Shown here piece after piece: positions 23,382-30,949 of a DNA stretch of 43,494 nucleotides. Origin of the DNA: Spirochaetales bacterium Spiro_12 (GTDB lineage: Bacteria > Spirochaetota > Spirochaetia > Treponematales > Rectinemataceae); assembly GCA_001603165.1 (NCBI GenBank), contig LVBN01000009.1:1-43494 (forward strand), read 5' to 3'. The notes beneath the pieces are model-generated. The model worked only from the letters and a program-made list of their open reading frames with translations, searched no databases and was not told the origin of the DNA. The position numbers and the translations under genes were made by a program. The stretch's first letter is position 1. Each line of letters starts with the position of its first letter.

Positions 23382-24896
23382 TTACACTTCAATGTCATCC
23401 CTCCTAAGAGTTTTGCCCTTTCCTAACTGCATGACTATTCCTAAAATCAGTGAAAAAAGGGTAGCGATAAGGAATCCAACGCAGAGAGGATTTTTTATGA
23501 ATATGTCGAGACTCCCATCGGAAATTGTCAGTGCCATTCGAAGATTATGTTCTATATTTGAGCCAAGGATGATACCAAGAATAACAGGGGCTTGAGGGAA
23601 ATCCATTTTTTTCATCAAATAACCAACGATACCCGCAATGGTCATTATCAATATGTCGGTCGAAGAACCACGAAAACTGTAAACCCCAAAAATTGAAAGA
23701 AACAAAACAACAGTAGAAAGATAAGGGCGTATCTTATCCATCACCCAGACTAAAACAGGAACGAATGCCATATTGATAACTACAAGCATAACATTACCGA
23801 TATACATACTCGCTATAAGTCCCCAGACAACATTGGACTGTTCGGTAAAAATAGTTGGCCCAGGATGAAGCCCGAACATAAGTAGAGCTCCAAGAAGTAA
23901 TGCCGATACGGCGCCAGCAGGAATACCCATACTAAGCATTGGAACGAAAGCTCCACAAGTAAGGGCATTATTAGCGGTTTCAGGTCCAGCGAGCCCAGCA
24001 ATAGAGCCTTTGCCAAATTTTTCTGGGTGTTTGGAAAGCAACTTTTCGGTACCATAGCTTAGAAATGAAGCCAAAGTAGCTCCAACACCTGGCAGAGTGC
24101 CGGAAAGGAATCCAATTACCGTACCACGTGCCATAGGGCCTGCGGCTTCCTTGATTTCGCTTTTGGACGGAAACATTTTAGAAAGACGCAAATCGGCTTT
24201 TATTAGTGTTCCATTTTCCGGATTTTCGAAGTTTAGTATTATCTCACTTAAGCCAAACAAACCCACGACTATAGGAAGAAAATCTATTCCTCCGTAAAGA
24301 CTGGGATGCCCGAAGGTAAATCTAGGTAAGCCAGTAATGACATCAAGGCCGACAAGACTAATTGAAACACCAAGGCAGAGAGAAATAAAACCACGAACCA
24401 TTGATTTACCAGCGAAAGAGGTAACCATAGAAAATGCCATTAACAGTACAGTAAAGTATTCGGCTGGGCCAAATTTCAAAGCCATATTTGCAAGCGCTGG
24501 GCCGAGAAACATAAGCCCAATTACCCCAACAGTTCCACCGATAAAAGAACCTATAGCCGCTATGCCGAGTGCTTTACCGGCTTTACCTTGCTTAGCTAAT
24601 GCATAGCCATCGAATATCGTTACTACCGAAGATGCTTCCCCAGGTAAGCCCATGAGGACTGCAGTAATAGTACCACCATATTGTGTGCCGTAATAAATAC
24701 CTGCAAGCATAATCATTGCTGCCGTAGGACCCAATTTATAAGTTGCTGCTAGAAGCATAGCAATCGCGCCTGTGGGACCAATACCAGGAAGCGCCCCTAC
24801 CAAAGTACCGACAATTACACCAAAGGCACAAAAAGCTAAATTTGCAGGCTGTAAAGCAACCCCAAAACCCTGTATTAGGAATCCAAATACATCCAT
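23382..24896 (-). CDS. tctA: tripartite tricarboxylate transporter large permease (TctA)
   Basis: A 504-residue integral membrane protein with about 12 hydrophobic segments. Diagnostic TctA stretches include [43 protein letters not shown], the second copy [20 protein letters not shown], and [16 protein letters not shown]. TctA pairs with TctB and a periplasmic TctC-type protein to import carboxylates using an ion gradient. ATG 24896 has AAGGGGG upstream; a GTG two codons earlier is less likely. TctB ends 10 bases before it. The operon context suggests a sugar acid or other hydroxy acid, not citrate, but specificity lies in the binding protein. Confidence 0.93.
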   Translation of the reverse strand: MDVFGFLIQGFGVALQPANLAFCAFGVIVGTLVGALPGIGPTGAIAMLLAATYKLGPTAAMIMLAGIYYGTQYGGTITAVLMGLPGEASSVVTIFDGYALAKQGKAGKALGIAAIGSFIGGTVGVIGLMFLGPALANMALKFGPAEYFTVLLMAFSMVTSFAGKSMVRGFISLCLGVSISLVGLDVITGLPRFTFGHPSLYGGIDFLPIVVGLFGLSEIILNFENPENGTLIKADLRLSKMFPSKSEIKEAAGPMARGTVIGFLSGTLPGVGATLASFLSYGTEKLLSKHPEKFGKGSIAGLAGPETANNALTCGAFVPMLSMGIPAGAVSALLLGALLMFGLHPGPTIFTEQSNVVWGLIASMYIGNVMLVVINMAFVPVLVWVMDKIRPYLSTVVLFLSIFGVYSFRGSSTDILIMTIAGIVGYLMKKMDFPQAPVILGIILGSNIEHNLRMALTISDGSLDIFIKNPLCVGFLIATLFSLILGIVMQLGKGKTLRRDDIEV

Positions 24897-24906
24897 CAAC
24901 ACCCCC

Positions 24907-25380
24907 TTATCGTACTAATAGCCATGTAAATAATCCTGCAGGAAGGTTGATTCCAAGTACTCGCTGGAAAAGTACATAGGTAAATACACTCATAACTAAA
25001 GATGCAATAATAGTTTTTTCCCATGACAGGCTTTCGATCACTCGAAACTGAAATAGTCCTGTAATGAGAATTGTCGGCACTGCACCAAGACGTTCCCAAA
25101 GGAGAACAATAACGAATGCCGATCCTACGTATAGATATGGCTTAAGTACTTTGGGGAAAATGATCGCTGAATTCGAAGCGTGTTTGGAAAAAAAACGCTC
25201 GAGTAAATAAAGCAAATCCAAAACAGCAAATGCAATTGCTAATATCAATGGGAAAAACCTTGGCCCGGGAGAACCTTCGTCCATGATTGGCATACCCCGG
25301 GTTAATACAAGCAGTGCGATAGCAAATATGAATATAACAGCCGTTGTTATAAGCTCGGGCAAGGTAACTCTTATTCGCAT
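24907..25380 (-). CDS. tctB: tripartite tricarboxylate transporter small permease (TctB)
   Basis: A 157-residue membrane protein with four hydrophobic segments, the normal form of TctB. It begins at MRIRVTLPELITTAVIFIF, has a periplasmic loop TRGMPIMDEGSPGPRFFPLILA that is common to this family, and ends in VLFQRVLGINLPAGLF. It stabilises or assists TctA during transport. The start is taken as ATG 25380, with AGGTG upstream; a GTG at 25386 is an alternative. It lies between TctC and TctA as in most TTT operons. Confidence 0.9.
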   Translation of the reverse strand: MRIRVTLPELITTAVIFIFAIALLVLTRGMPIMDEGSPGPRFFPLILAIAFAVLDLLYLLERFFSKHASNSAIIFPKVLKPYLYVGSAFVIVLLWERLGAVPTILITGLFQFRVIESLSWEKTIIASLVMSVFTYVLFQRVLGINLPAGLFTWLLVR

Positions 25381-25482
25381 ATTCACCTACTTATTTATAC
25401 TTAAAAAGGTTACTTTGCATTGGGTTCTGATTGGCCTAACCGGTGAAAAAAGATCAATAGGACCCAAACAAAGACACACTAA

Positions 25483-26457
25483 CTATTGCTGTAGTAAAGG
25501 AAGGATATTAACGTAACTCTCATATGAATCTATAATATTTGCTTTAAAATCAGATGAGTTTTTATATACAATAGGCAATCCTAATTCGTTATATCTTTTT
25601 TGAAGTTCTGGACTGTCTAAAGCTTTTTTAAAAGCATCATGCAAGGCCCTAATGACCTCAGGAGGAGTGCCTTTAGGTGCGGCTATTCCACGCCAAACAC
25701 CACCTAAAACATTATAACCTTTTTCTTTGAATGTAGGCACATCAGGCAATCTCGGATCTCTGGAATCAGCCATAACTCCAATTACCTTCATTTTTCTCTG
25801 TTCAGTCATAATCCTAAAATCTGCCCAAGGACCGACGCCAGATGCAACATGCCCACCTGCAACCATGGTTGATACTTCAGCAACACCCTTTGTATGAATA
25901 TACTTAAAATTAAGGTTATACTTGTTTTCCAGAACCAAACAGGCTACATGATTGGCAGTGCTATGACCTGCTGTGGCTATTGATATTTTCGTTGTTTTTG
26001 CTGCATTTAGGAATTCATCTAAATTAGCATACGGACCATTAGCATAAACAGATAATGTTGCCGGATCGTAGGTAAACATTATAACCGGATCGAATGAATC
26101 AATCTGATAATCGACTTTTTTTGTAACAATATTGGTTATAGCAGCAGATGTGAGCGCCAGGAGTTGATAGCCATCAGGTTTTGCTTTTGATACTTGAATA
26201 ATTCCTTCTGTACCACCCCCGCCTGTTTTATTGGTAATTAGTATTTTTTGGCCAAAATACTTTTCCGCTTCTGATGCGAGAACTCTAGTACTAGTATCGA
26301 CAGCACCTCCAGCGGCAAAAGTAACAATTATTTCTACAGGTTTGGTGGGGAAAATGGTTTGCGCACTTAAAGAAATCAAAATCGAAAATAAGAGAATTAA
26401 AATGAAGAAGATTGATTTTGAAAAAGTCGAAATTCCTTTCTTTTTAAAATTACACAT
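25483..26457 (-). CDS. tctC: tripartite tricarboxylate transporter substrate-binding protein (TctC/Bug type)
   Basis: A 324-residue periplasmic protein. The first 32 residues form a signal peptide (basic start, long isoleucine/leucine core, cleavage around LSA/QT). The mature part shows FPTKPVEIIVTFAAGGAVDTSTRV, a glycine-rich TNKTGGGGTEG loop and GVWRGIAAPKGTPPEVIRALHDAFKKAL, all typical of Bug/TctC receptors. It captures a carboxylate for TctAB. ATG 26457 is chosen because GAGGAGGGTGG lies directly upstream and the signal peptide then begins correctly. A longer frame overlaps the GntR gene. Ligand not assigned. Confidence 0.92.
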   Translation of the reverse strand: MCNFKKKGISTFSKSIFFILILLFSILISLSAQTIFPTKPVEIIVTFAAGGAVDTSTRVLASEAEKYFGQKILITNKTGGGGTEGIIQVSKAKPDGYQLLALTSAAITNIVTKKVDYQIDSFDPVIMFTYDPATLSVYANGPYANLDEFLNAAKTTKISIATAGHSTANHVACLVLENKYNLNFKYIHTKGVAEVSTMVAGGHVASGVGPWADFRIMTEQRKMKVIGVMADSRDPRLPDVPTFKEKGYNVLGGVWRGIAAPKGTPPEVIRALHDAFKKALDSPELQKRYNELGLPIVYKNSSDFKANIIDSYESYVNILPLLQQ

Positions 26458-26477
26458 TTCCACCCTCCTCAAGAAGC

Positions 26478-27200
26478 TTAAAATTCTATATAGCTTTGCC
26501 ATTTGAAACGATCGGCCCTGTAAAAAGAAATGCCAAAAATAATCGCCTCACTTTTATCCTTGCCAAACAGTACTGTCTTGCGTAACACTACCGGACTACC
26601 TTCCATAATATTTAAGCAAGAGGCAATTTCAGGAGAAGCGCCTATCGCCTCTATCTGATTTGACATCCCAGTCCATACGACATTGGTTTCTGCTTCAAGA
26701 ATTTTCCTAAGTACGCCTGTTTGAAGCTTGCTTTCAGTTATTACGCTAGCCCAAGGTAAACGAATATACTTGTAATCAAGTGTAAGGGGGACATCATCGG
26801 CGGTACGAAGTCGTTCAAGAAAAAGAACTTTAGTGTCCTCGCGAATCATTAAGTTACTTGATACTTCATCGACCGCACGAATCCATTCCATTTTTCTTGT
26901 TTTGATTGTCGCATTTCTCCCTTCTTTAGAATAACGATAGATATAATTGGAAGGCTCATCGATGTTTTCGATAATCTGTTGAGGAGGAGAAGCAAAAAGT
27001 CCCACACCTTTAATGGAACGAATGATACCTTCCTGAATAAGACCTTCTATTGCATGCCTCGCCGTAAGTCGGTTTACGCCAAACCTTGCAGCGATTTCCA
27101 TAACCGTAAAGTGCATCCCTTCGTCTTTGCCTTTTAGAATCTCATTGCGGATGCTTTCTCTGATTAACACATATTTTGGCAGACTGCTTTCATTATCCAT
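26478..27200 (-). CDS. GntR family regulator of the HutC type (UTRA domain)
   Basis: A 240-residue regulator. Residues 5-70 form the GntR winged helix (YVLIRESIRNEIL, TVMEIAARFGVNRLTARHAIEGLIQEGIIRSIKGVGLF). The rest is a UTRA ligand-binding domain with VLFLERLRTADDVPLTLDYKYI and a C-terminal FGISFYRADRFKW. HutC-type proteins usually repress a nearby catabolic operon and release when a pathway metabolite binds. It is the second gene of the leftward operon, so it likely controls itself and the transporter. A 14-bp palindrome at 28026-28039 near the operon start is a candidate operator. ATG 27200 with GGTG upstream is preferred to 27212. Confidence 0.91.
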   Translation of the reverse strand: MDNESSLPKYVLIRESIRNEILKGKDEGMHFTVMEIAARFGVNRLTARHAIEGLIQEGIIRSIKGVGLFASPPQQIIENIDEPSNYIYRYSKEGRNATIKTRKMEWIRAVDEVSSNLMIREDTKVLFLERLRTADDVPLTLDYKYIRLPWASVITESKLQTGVLRKILEAETNVVWTGMSNQIEAIGASPEIASCLNIMEGSPVVLRKTVLFGKDKSEAIIFGISFYRADRFKWQSYIEF

Positions 27201-27228
27201 TTTAATCACCATTTATGTATGCATTTAA

Positions 27229-28014
27229 CTATTTGTATCGTTTTCTAAACAAAGGCTTTATCTCAGATATAGGGGCTTTCTTGCGTATAAGCTCACGCAT
27301 CACTTCTTCATCAGCGCAGATTTGACGAACTTCATCAAGAACAAACTGGACTTTATCAGCAGGCACAACACAGACACCAGAATCATCCGCAATAATCAAA
27401 TCACCAGGAATAACTTGAATATCATGCAAGGTAACAGGTCCATTGACTTCGATAGCCTCAATGCGACACTTGCCGGTAATGGGTGTCCTGCCTTTGGCCC
27501 ATACGGGGAAATTAAGTTTTTTTATTGAACCGATATCCCTTACAGCGCCATTGACAACTAATCCAGCTACTCCTTGCTCAACCGCAACAGCCGCAGCCTG
27601 TCCTCCCATGTTGGAGATGTCAAGGTTGCCTCCCATATCGGCAACAAGAATATCGCCAGGTTCAGCAAGATAATAAGCTTCTCTAGAGGCCATTCGTATA
27701 AAGTCTTTGTCATGCAGTCCTTGGGTAACTGTTTTTCGTTCGGGGATGCTTCTTAAAGTAATAGCCGTTCCAATAACTGTTTTCCCTGGTATTATCGGCT
27801 GAAGATAGGTCGCAGCTACAGCCGAATGTAAGCCCATTTTATCTAGTAGATCGGATACTGTTCCTGTTAGATCTTCAAAACCATGTAATTCTTCGATAAT
27901 TTTTTTGTCTATACGAGGAAATTTAAGTTTTTTTATTCTCTCTTGAGGAACAACCCCCCAAATACGACCCGCTTTCAAGTACTCTTCATATTCTTGTTTC
28001 AGAGTTTGCGACAT
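27229..28014 (-). CDS. RraA-like family protein, candidate hydroxy-oxo-acid aldolase or oxaloacetate decarboxylase
   Basis: This 261-residue protein has the RraA/HMG aldolase fold. Motifs include GTVSDLLDKMG, GTAITLRSIP, GDILVADMGGNLDISNMGGQAAAVAVEQGVAG, and VNGAVRDIGSI with the substrate-binding Arg and the metal-binding Asp. Members cleave 4-hydroxy-4-methyl-2-oxoglutarate or decarboxylate oxaloacetate; the E. coli relative inhibits RNase E. Lengths near 220-260 with N-terminal extensions are common for the enzyme group. AGGAG precedes ATG 28014. It is the first gene of the island operon, ahead of gntR and tctC, and is probably a carbon-carbon-cleaving step of the pathway. Confidence 0.87.
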   Translation of the reverse strand: MSQTLKQEYEEYLKAGRIWGVVPQERIKKLKFPRIDKKIIEELHGFEDLTGTVSDLLDKMGLHSAVAATYLQPIIPGKTVIGTAITLRSIPERKTVTQGLHDKDFIRMASREAYYLAEPGDILVADMGGNLDISNMGGQAAAVAVEQGVAGLVVNGAVRDIGSIKKLNFPVWAKGRTPITGKCRIEAIEVNGPVTLHDIQVIPGDLIIADDSGVCVVPADKVQFVLDEVRQICADEEVMRELIRKKAPISEIKPLFRKRYK

Positions 28015-28025
28015 GTCTACTCCTA

Positions 28026-28039
28026 TATAGATATCTATA
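28026..28039. promoter_or_regulatory. 14-bp palindrome, candidate GntR operator
   Basis: TATAGATATCTATA is a perfect inverted repeat 11 bases upstream of the first island-operon ATG, touching the ribosome site. Its position is right for repression by the operon's own GntR protein. Confidence 0.4.
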
Positions 28040-28078
28040 CATCTATTCTTAGTAAAAGCTTAATACATTATTTGGATT

Positions 28079-28084
28079 TGTCAA
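28079..28084 (-). promoter_or_regulatory. possible -35 element of the island operon
   Basis: A consensus TTGACA is present on the minus strand, with AT-rich sequence downstream. No single good -10 stands out at 17 bases; TATTAA is only 13 away. Confidence 0.25.
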
Positions 28085-28189
28085 GGTATAAAATGACTAT
28101 TGGGGAAAATTATTAAAAACCTACAATAAAATACAGCTCTCAAAGGGTTTACACTTTTTCTTGCTCGATAAGTCAGAGATTGATGCCAA

Positions 28190-28336
28190 TCAAATAACAA
28201 TTCCTAATGCTTTGAGACGTGTGGTGAACGTTAGTGATGATTTTCGTTTGTCCCAGTTCTCCCTCAGAAGGTAGCAGCCGGCAACGGCCAGGAACTTATC
28301 GATGATGTCCGGGAAATTGCTCTTCTTCCATTCTTA
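28190..28336 (-). pseudogene. unidentified C-terminal coding remnant
   Basis: On the minus strand one frame reads about 47 residues without a stop, including FPDIIDKFLAVAGCYLLREN, and then ends. A stop precedes it and no start is visible, so it looks like the tail of a lost gene. Base composition here is higher in GC than the neighbouring operon. I do not recognise the family. The stretch from 28040 to 28190 holds nothing else recognised. Confidence 0.3.
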
Positions 28337-28375
28337 AAGCGTATGATGCGAGGGACCACCCCGAGCAGGGCTTGA

Positions 28376-28606
28376 GCCCTGGAGGTTCGTGGCGATTCGA
28401 TGACTGGCGTCCACATATTCGACGGTGATATGATCGTATTCGTACCCGGGGAGATCCGCGGGGATGGTATCTATGTCCTCAGGGTAGGGGACGAGCTTAT
28501 CGTCAAACGGGTTGAATTTGATCCCATTTCTCGAAAGCTCCGGATACTGTCTGAGAATCCCTGGTATCCGGATCGTATTGAGTCGGCCGACGGGCAAATG
28601 GTTTAA
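28376..28606 (+). pseudogene. truncated S24/LexA-type phage repressor (C-terminal domain only)
   Basis: About 76 residues of the self-cleaving S24 peptidase domain remain. VRGDSMTGVHIFDGDMIVF contains the catalytic Ser in GDSM. GDGIYVLRVGDELIVKRVEF contains the catalytic Lys, and LRILSENPWYP is the usual ending. A stop codon lies directly upstream of the readable part and there is no DNA-binding domain, so the gene is a remnant and probably silent. It supports a prophage or integrative-element origin for this part of the window. Confidence 0.75.
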
Positions 28607-28773
28607 ATAAGTATAATATCCGAGGCTCGTGAGAATTTGAAAATGATGAAATAAGATTTTTTCTGGTTCAATTTGAGGATCATCTCGAGGAGTACGTGAA
28701 GAAAAGCACCGGGGCGCTGATGTTCAGGATGGGTAGATTTGCATAAAAAGCGCAAACAAAGTATCTCAATTAA
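28607..28773 (+). other. intergenic remnant, possible coding tail
   Basis: One plus-strand frame (about 28665-28746) reads QFEDHLEEYVKKSTGALMFR before a stop, which looks protein-like, but it has no start and no family I can name. It is probably another decayed piece of the island. Confidence 0.2.
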
Positions 28774-29397
28774 TCAGTAGCGAATATGCTCTTTCGAAAG
28801 AAAATTGGAAAGGGTACTTTCGGCGACTCCAAAATATGCCGCTGCTTCGCTCCTTGCTAAATCATTAAGGTACTCACTAGATCTAATTCTTATCAAAGGG
28901 TCTCCACTTGCTCGAAGTCGTTCTTTTATTTCTGCAAGCACCTTTGTCAGCTCCTTTACGGGCATTAGTAGATGAACAGCAAATATGTTCGCTTGTGATT
29001 CATACCAACGATACGCTCGATCAGATTTTGACATATGAAACGATAAGTAAGATTCTTTGTCGTGAAAATCTTGTCGTCTGTAGAGTTCTGCATGAAGTAC
29101 GAGATGGCTAATTTCATGGGCAAAGGAAAACCTAAGTTTATTCTCGAACCTATCACTCATATATTCATATTCATCAACATAGAGTATGCGGAAATCACTT
29201 GAGATAAATGCATCTATATTTATAGAGCTACGTAATCCCCTAATCGGCTGAATCGATATGCCAAGATCTTGTTCTATCAACGCTTCAATATCTACTGGAA
29301 ATGTGTTGAGTTTCGGGAAACGTGCTCGAAAAGAAGCTACTTTTTGTTTTATTTCTGAAATCTCTAAAAACGGCGGGCAAAGATCATCACTGAGCAT
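28774..29397 (-). CDS. ImmA/IrrE family metallo-endopeptidase
   Basis: A 207-residue zinc peptidase-like protein with HEISH (residues 94-98) inside FSFAHEISHLVLH and a likely third ligand Glu in YESQANIFAVHLLMP. ImmA of ICEBs1 cleaves the ImmR repressor, and IrrE cleaves DdrO, to induce target genes. Such proteins typically sit beside an XRE regulator, as here: its ATG overlaps the end of the XRE gene by 11 bases, and AAGGGGAAG lies upstream. A longer start at 29421 lacks support. A C-terminal SEAAAYFGVAESTLSNFL segment is helix-turn-helix-like, as in some family members. It is a likely de-repressor for the partner regulator and a mobile-element gene. Confidence 0.9.
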   Translation of the reverse strand: MLSDDLCPPFLEISEIKQKVASFRARFPKLNTFPVDIEALIEQDLGISIQPIRGLRSSINIDAFISSDFRILYVDEYEYMSDRFENKLRFSFAHEISHLVLHAELYRRQDFHDKESYLSFHMSKSDRAYRWYESQANIFAVHLLMPVKELTKVLAEIKERLRASGDPLIRIRSSEYLNDLARSEAAAYFGVAESTLSNFLSKEHIRY

Positions 29398-29752
29398 CAC
29401 TTCCCCTTTGCAAAAGATCAATAATCTTTCTAAAATCTTCTTCCGACGGTTTTATGTTATCAACAGTTCTCAAAAAAGCAGGAAGTTGATCGAGGAGCAC
29501 ATCGTTCGTCATCACAAACTTTGGAATAGATCCTGCGGCAATCTCAGCCTTTGATATGAAGTCATTAATTTCTTCTTTTTTTACTTTTAAGACTGCCGCA
29601 ATCTTTTTAAGCCTTTGATGGTCAACCGGTGGCGGCATCAAACCGCGCTCTATCTTACTCCAGTTACTTGGATCCTCTTCAGCTGTCTTACAGAAGTCTC
29701 TTAAAGAGAAGCCGCTGGAGAATCTTAGGGCTCTGAGCTCATCACCAAACAT
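29387..29752 (-). CDS. XRE family transcriptional regulator
   Basis: A 121-residue protein. The N-terminal helix-turn-helix (about 4-65) reads LRALRFSSGFSLRDFCKTAEEDPSNWSKIERG and then HQRLKKIAAVLKV, a Cro/CI-type fold. The acidic C-terminal part may bind the partner. GGAAGGAA precedes the ATG. With the overlapping ImmA gene it forms a repressor/protease pair like ImmR/ImmA; antitoxin action is an alternative. A 7-bp inverted repeat directly upstream probably is its own operator. Confidence 0.9.
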   Translation of the reverse strand: MFGDELRALRFSSGFSLRDFCKTAEEDPSNWSKIERGLMPPPVDHQRLKKIAAVLKVKKEEINDFISKAEIAAGSIPKFVMTNDVLLDQLPAFLRTVDNIKPSEEDFRKIIDLLQRGSDAQ

Positions 29753-29775
29753 TTCCTTCCCCTCCGTTTTTTCGT

Positions 29776-29828
29776 GTGGTATATAAATACCACAACCTTA
29801 ATATTATTTCAATAATGGTAGTTGTCAA
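29776..29828 (-). promoter_or_regulatory. promoter and inverted-repeat operator of the XRE-ImmA pair
   Basis: On the minus strand TTGACA (29823-29828) and TAATAT (29801-29806) are 16 bases apart. Just downstream, GTGGTAT and ATACCAC (29776-29782 and 29787-29793) are inverted around 4 bases. A bound XRE dimer would block transcription start, as expected for self-repression. Confidence 0.55.
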
Positions 29829-29844
29829 GAAAAATCGTAATATT

Positions 29845-30650
29845 TTAGGTTCTGTCCCAAAACTTCCCGAAAGCACTCCGTTGATCTTTAAGCTGCATAA
29901 GCCGCTCTATCATATGAGGTCGATCATAATGGGAGGTCATATTCTCGGACTTGTGCCCGATCACGGCCTGAAGTGTCTTTTCTGATACTAGCATTCGCAT
30001 CCTTGTATTGAAGGTGTAACGCATAGCATGTGGTGTCATCCGGCGTCCTTCTAGGTTGATCCCCGTCTGGCTGAGTCCTGCTTTCCATCTTCGGCCGAGT
30101 GTTTTTTTCCGAATTGGTGTCCCGCGGTGAAGAAAAAGCAACCCTTCGCGGGGCGGCACGGAAGCAAGGAACATATCGAGGATCTTCATCATTTTCTCCA
30201 TCAATACAACCGCCCGGACGCGCAGATCCTCGTCAGTGGCCTTCTTGAGGCCAACGGTTTCCTGTTTCGAATTGAGGCCTTATCGACGATAAGCCCATAA
30301 AGCATTTCGCCGTTGGGAAGCTTGTGCCGTACTATTTGATCATCTGATACCGCCCTGAGTTCTCCTGACCGGAGCCCCGCAGAGACTCCAAGACAGCACA
30401 TCGCCCCAAAGAGGATTCCTGTCCCGTGATCGCGGCCGTCCTTAAGCTGCCATATCTTCTCCAGTTCGTCACGGTCTTCGGGGAAGAGCTTTGCGAACTC
30501 CTCATCGGTCAGCGTATCCTGATGCTTCGAACCTCGTTTAAATCGATCAAACTTCGGAACTATTCGAATATACCGCGATCGTTTTGCCTCCCTGAGCGCG
30601 ATTCCCATGGTTTCTATAATGGCGTTCCTTAACGAGTTAAGTGTAAATAT
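29845..30650 (-). pseudogene. tyrosine recombinase (integrase), frameshifted and 5'-truncated
   Basis: Two adjacent frames carry one integrase. The upstream part (to 30201) has a core-binding helix like SLRNAIIETMGIALREAKRS and the first catalytic Arg in GLRSGELRAV. The downstream part has the second Arg box TPHAMRYTFNTRM, a His in VIGHKS and the candidate nucleophile Tyr in SHYDR. The frames join if one base change is allowed near 30265-30280, where NSKQETVGLKKATDEDLRVR restores the reading. The N-terminal arm-binding domain is missing: the readable part ends at a stop at about 30650, next to the tRNA-Pro terminator. It is therefore a dead integrase beside a tRNA, which explains how the island may have entered and why it now seems fixed. 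Confidence 0.8.
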
Positions 30651-30668
30651 TTACTTTATTACATAAAA

Positions 30669-30692
30669 ATAGCCGCCATTTCTGGCGGCTAT
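30669..30692 (-). terminator. rho-independent terminator after tRNA-Pro
   Basis: A perfect 10-bp stem (30669-30678 with 30683-30692) with a 4-base loop is followed on the minus strand by TTTTTA. It lies 8 bases after the tRNA 3' end. Confidence 0.8.
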
Positions 30693-30700
30693 GCTATCTT

Positions 30701-30773
30701 TCGGGCTGAGAGGATTTGAACCTCCGACATCTTGGTCCCGAACCAAGCGCGCTAGCCCCTGCGCTACAGCCCG
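30701..30773 (-). tRNA. tRNA-Pro (anticodon CGG)
   Basis: A standard cloverleaf on the minus strand: acceptor CGGGCTG/CAGCCCG with discriminator A, D-arm GCGC/GCGC, anticodon stem CTTGG/CCAAG with loop TTCGGGA (anticodon CGG), and T-loop TTCAAAT. CCA is not encoded. It lies downstream of a terminator-like hairpin that follows tRNA-Asp, with no room for its own promoter. Its 3' end faces the decayed integrase, a typical attachment site. Confidence 0.94.
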
Positions 30774-30781
30774 ATAATGAA

Positions 30782-30808
30782 AAAACCCGTCAGTGAATGA
30801 CGGGTTTT
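30782..30808 (-). terminator. terminator-like hairpin between tRNA-Asp and tRNA-Pro
   Basis: An 11-bp perfect stem (30782-30792 with 30798-30808), 5-base loop, is followed by a T-run of six on the minus strand. It should end most transcription from the tRNA-Asp promoter before tRNA-Pro. Partial read-through or processing would be needed for tRNA-Pro. Confidence 0.75.
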
Positions 30809-30823
30809 ACGCCCTCAGGCGAT

Positions 30824-30897
30824 CGGGAGCGACGGGGCTCGAACCCGCGATCTCCGGCTTGACAGGCCAGCGCGATAACCAGCTTCGCTACGCCCCC
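30824..30897 (-). tRNA. tRNA-Asp (anticodon GUC)
   Basis: Minus-strand cloverleaf: acceptor GGGGGCG with CGCTCCC (one G-T pair), discriminator G, anticodon stem CTGGC/GCCGG with loop CTGTCAA (anticodon GTC), and T-loop TTCGAGC. CCA is not encoded. Confidence 0.94.
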
Positions 30898-30919
30898 GTG
30901 TCATTGCTGACGAAGTTGG

Positions 30920-30949
30920 AATATACCGGGAAAAGGAGGCGTTAGTCAA
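30920..30949 (-). promoter_or_regulatory. promoter of the tRNA-Asp/tRNA-Pro unit
   Basis: On the minus strand TTGACT (30944-30949) and TATATT (30920-30925) are 18 bases apart. The -35 overlaps the stop codon of the Rsm22-like gene. Confidence 0.65.

Larger units (their letters stand above)
20940..30655. mobile_element. AT-richer acquired island with decayed integrase
   Basis: Base composition changes from strongly GC-rich to clearly AT-rich at about 20940 and returns to GC-rich at about 30655. The segment holds a complete catabolic operon, a truncated phage-type S24 repressor, an XRE/ImmA pair and a broken tyrosine recombinase that stops about 50 bases from the 3' end of tRNA-Pro. These are signs of an integrated element that entered at the tRNA and then decayed. 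I found no duplicate of the tRNA-Pro 3' end at the other side, so the boundaries are inferred, and the catabolic operon may have arrived separately from the phage-like part. Confidence 0.5.

Noticed and set aside
28334-28597. 87-residue minus-strand frame opposite the S24 remnant
   Set aside because: The plus strand reads the S24 catalytic motifs, so this is its shadow.
20940-30700. Direct repeats marking the island ends
   Set aside because: I looked for a copy of the tRNA-Pro 3' end near 20940-21220 and around 28000-28600 and did not see one by eye. An alignment would be needed.
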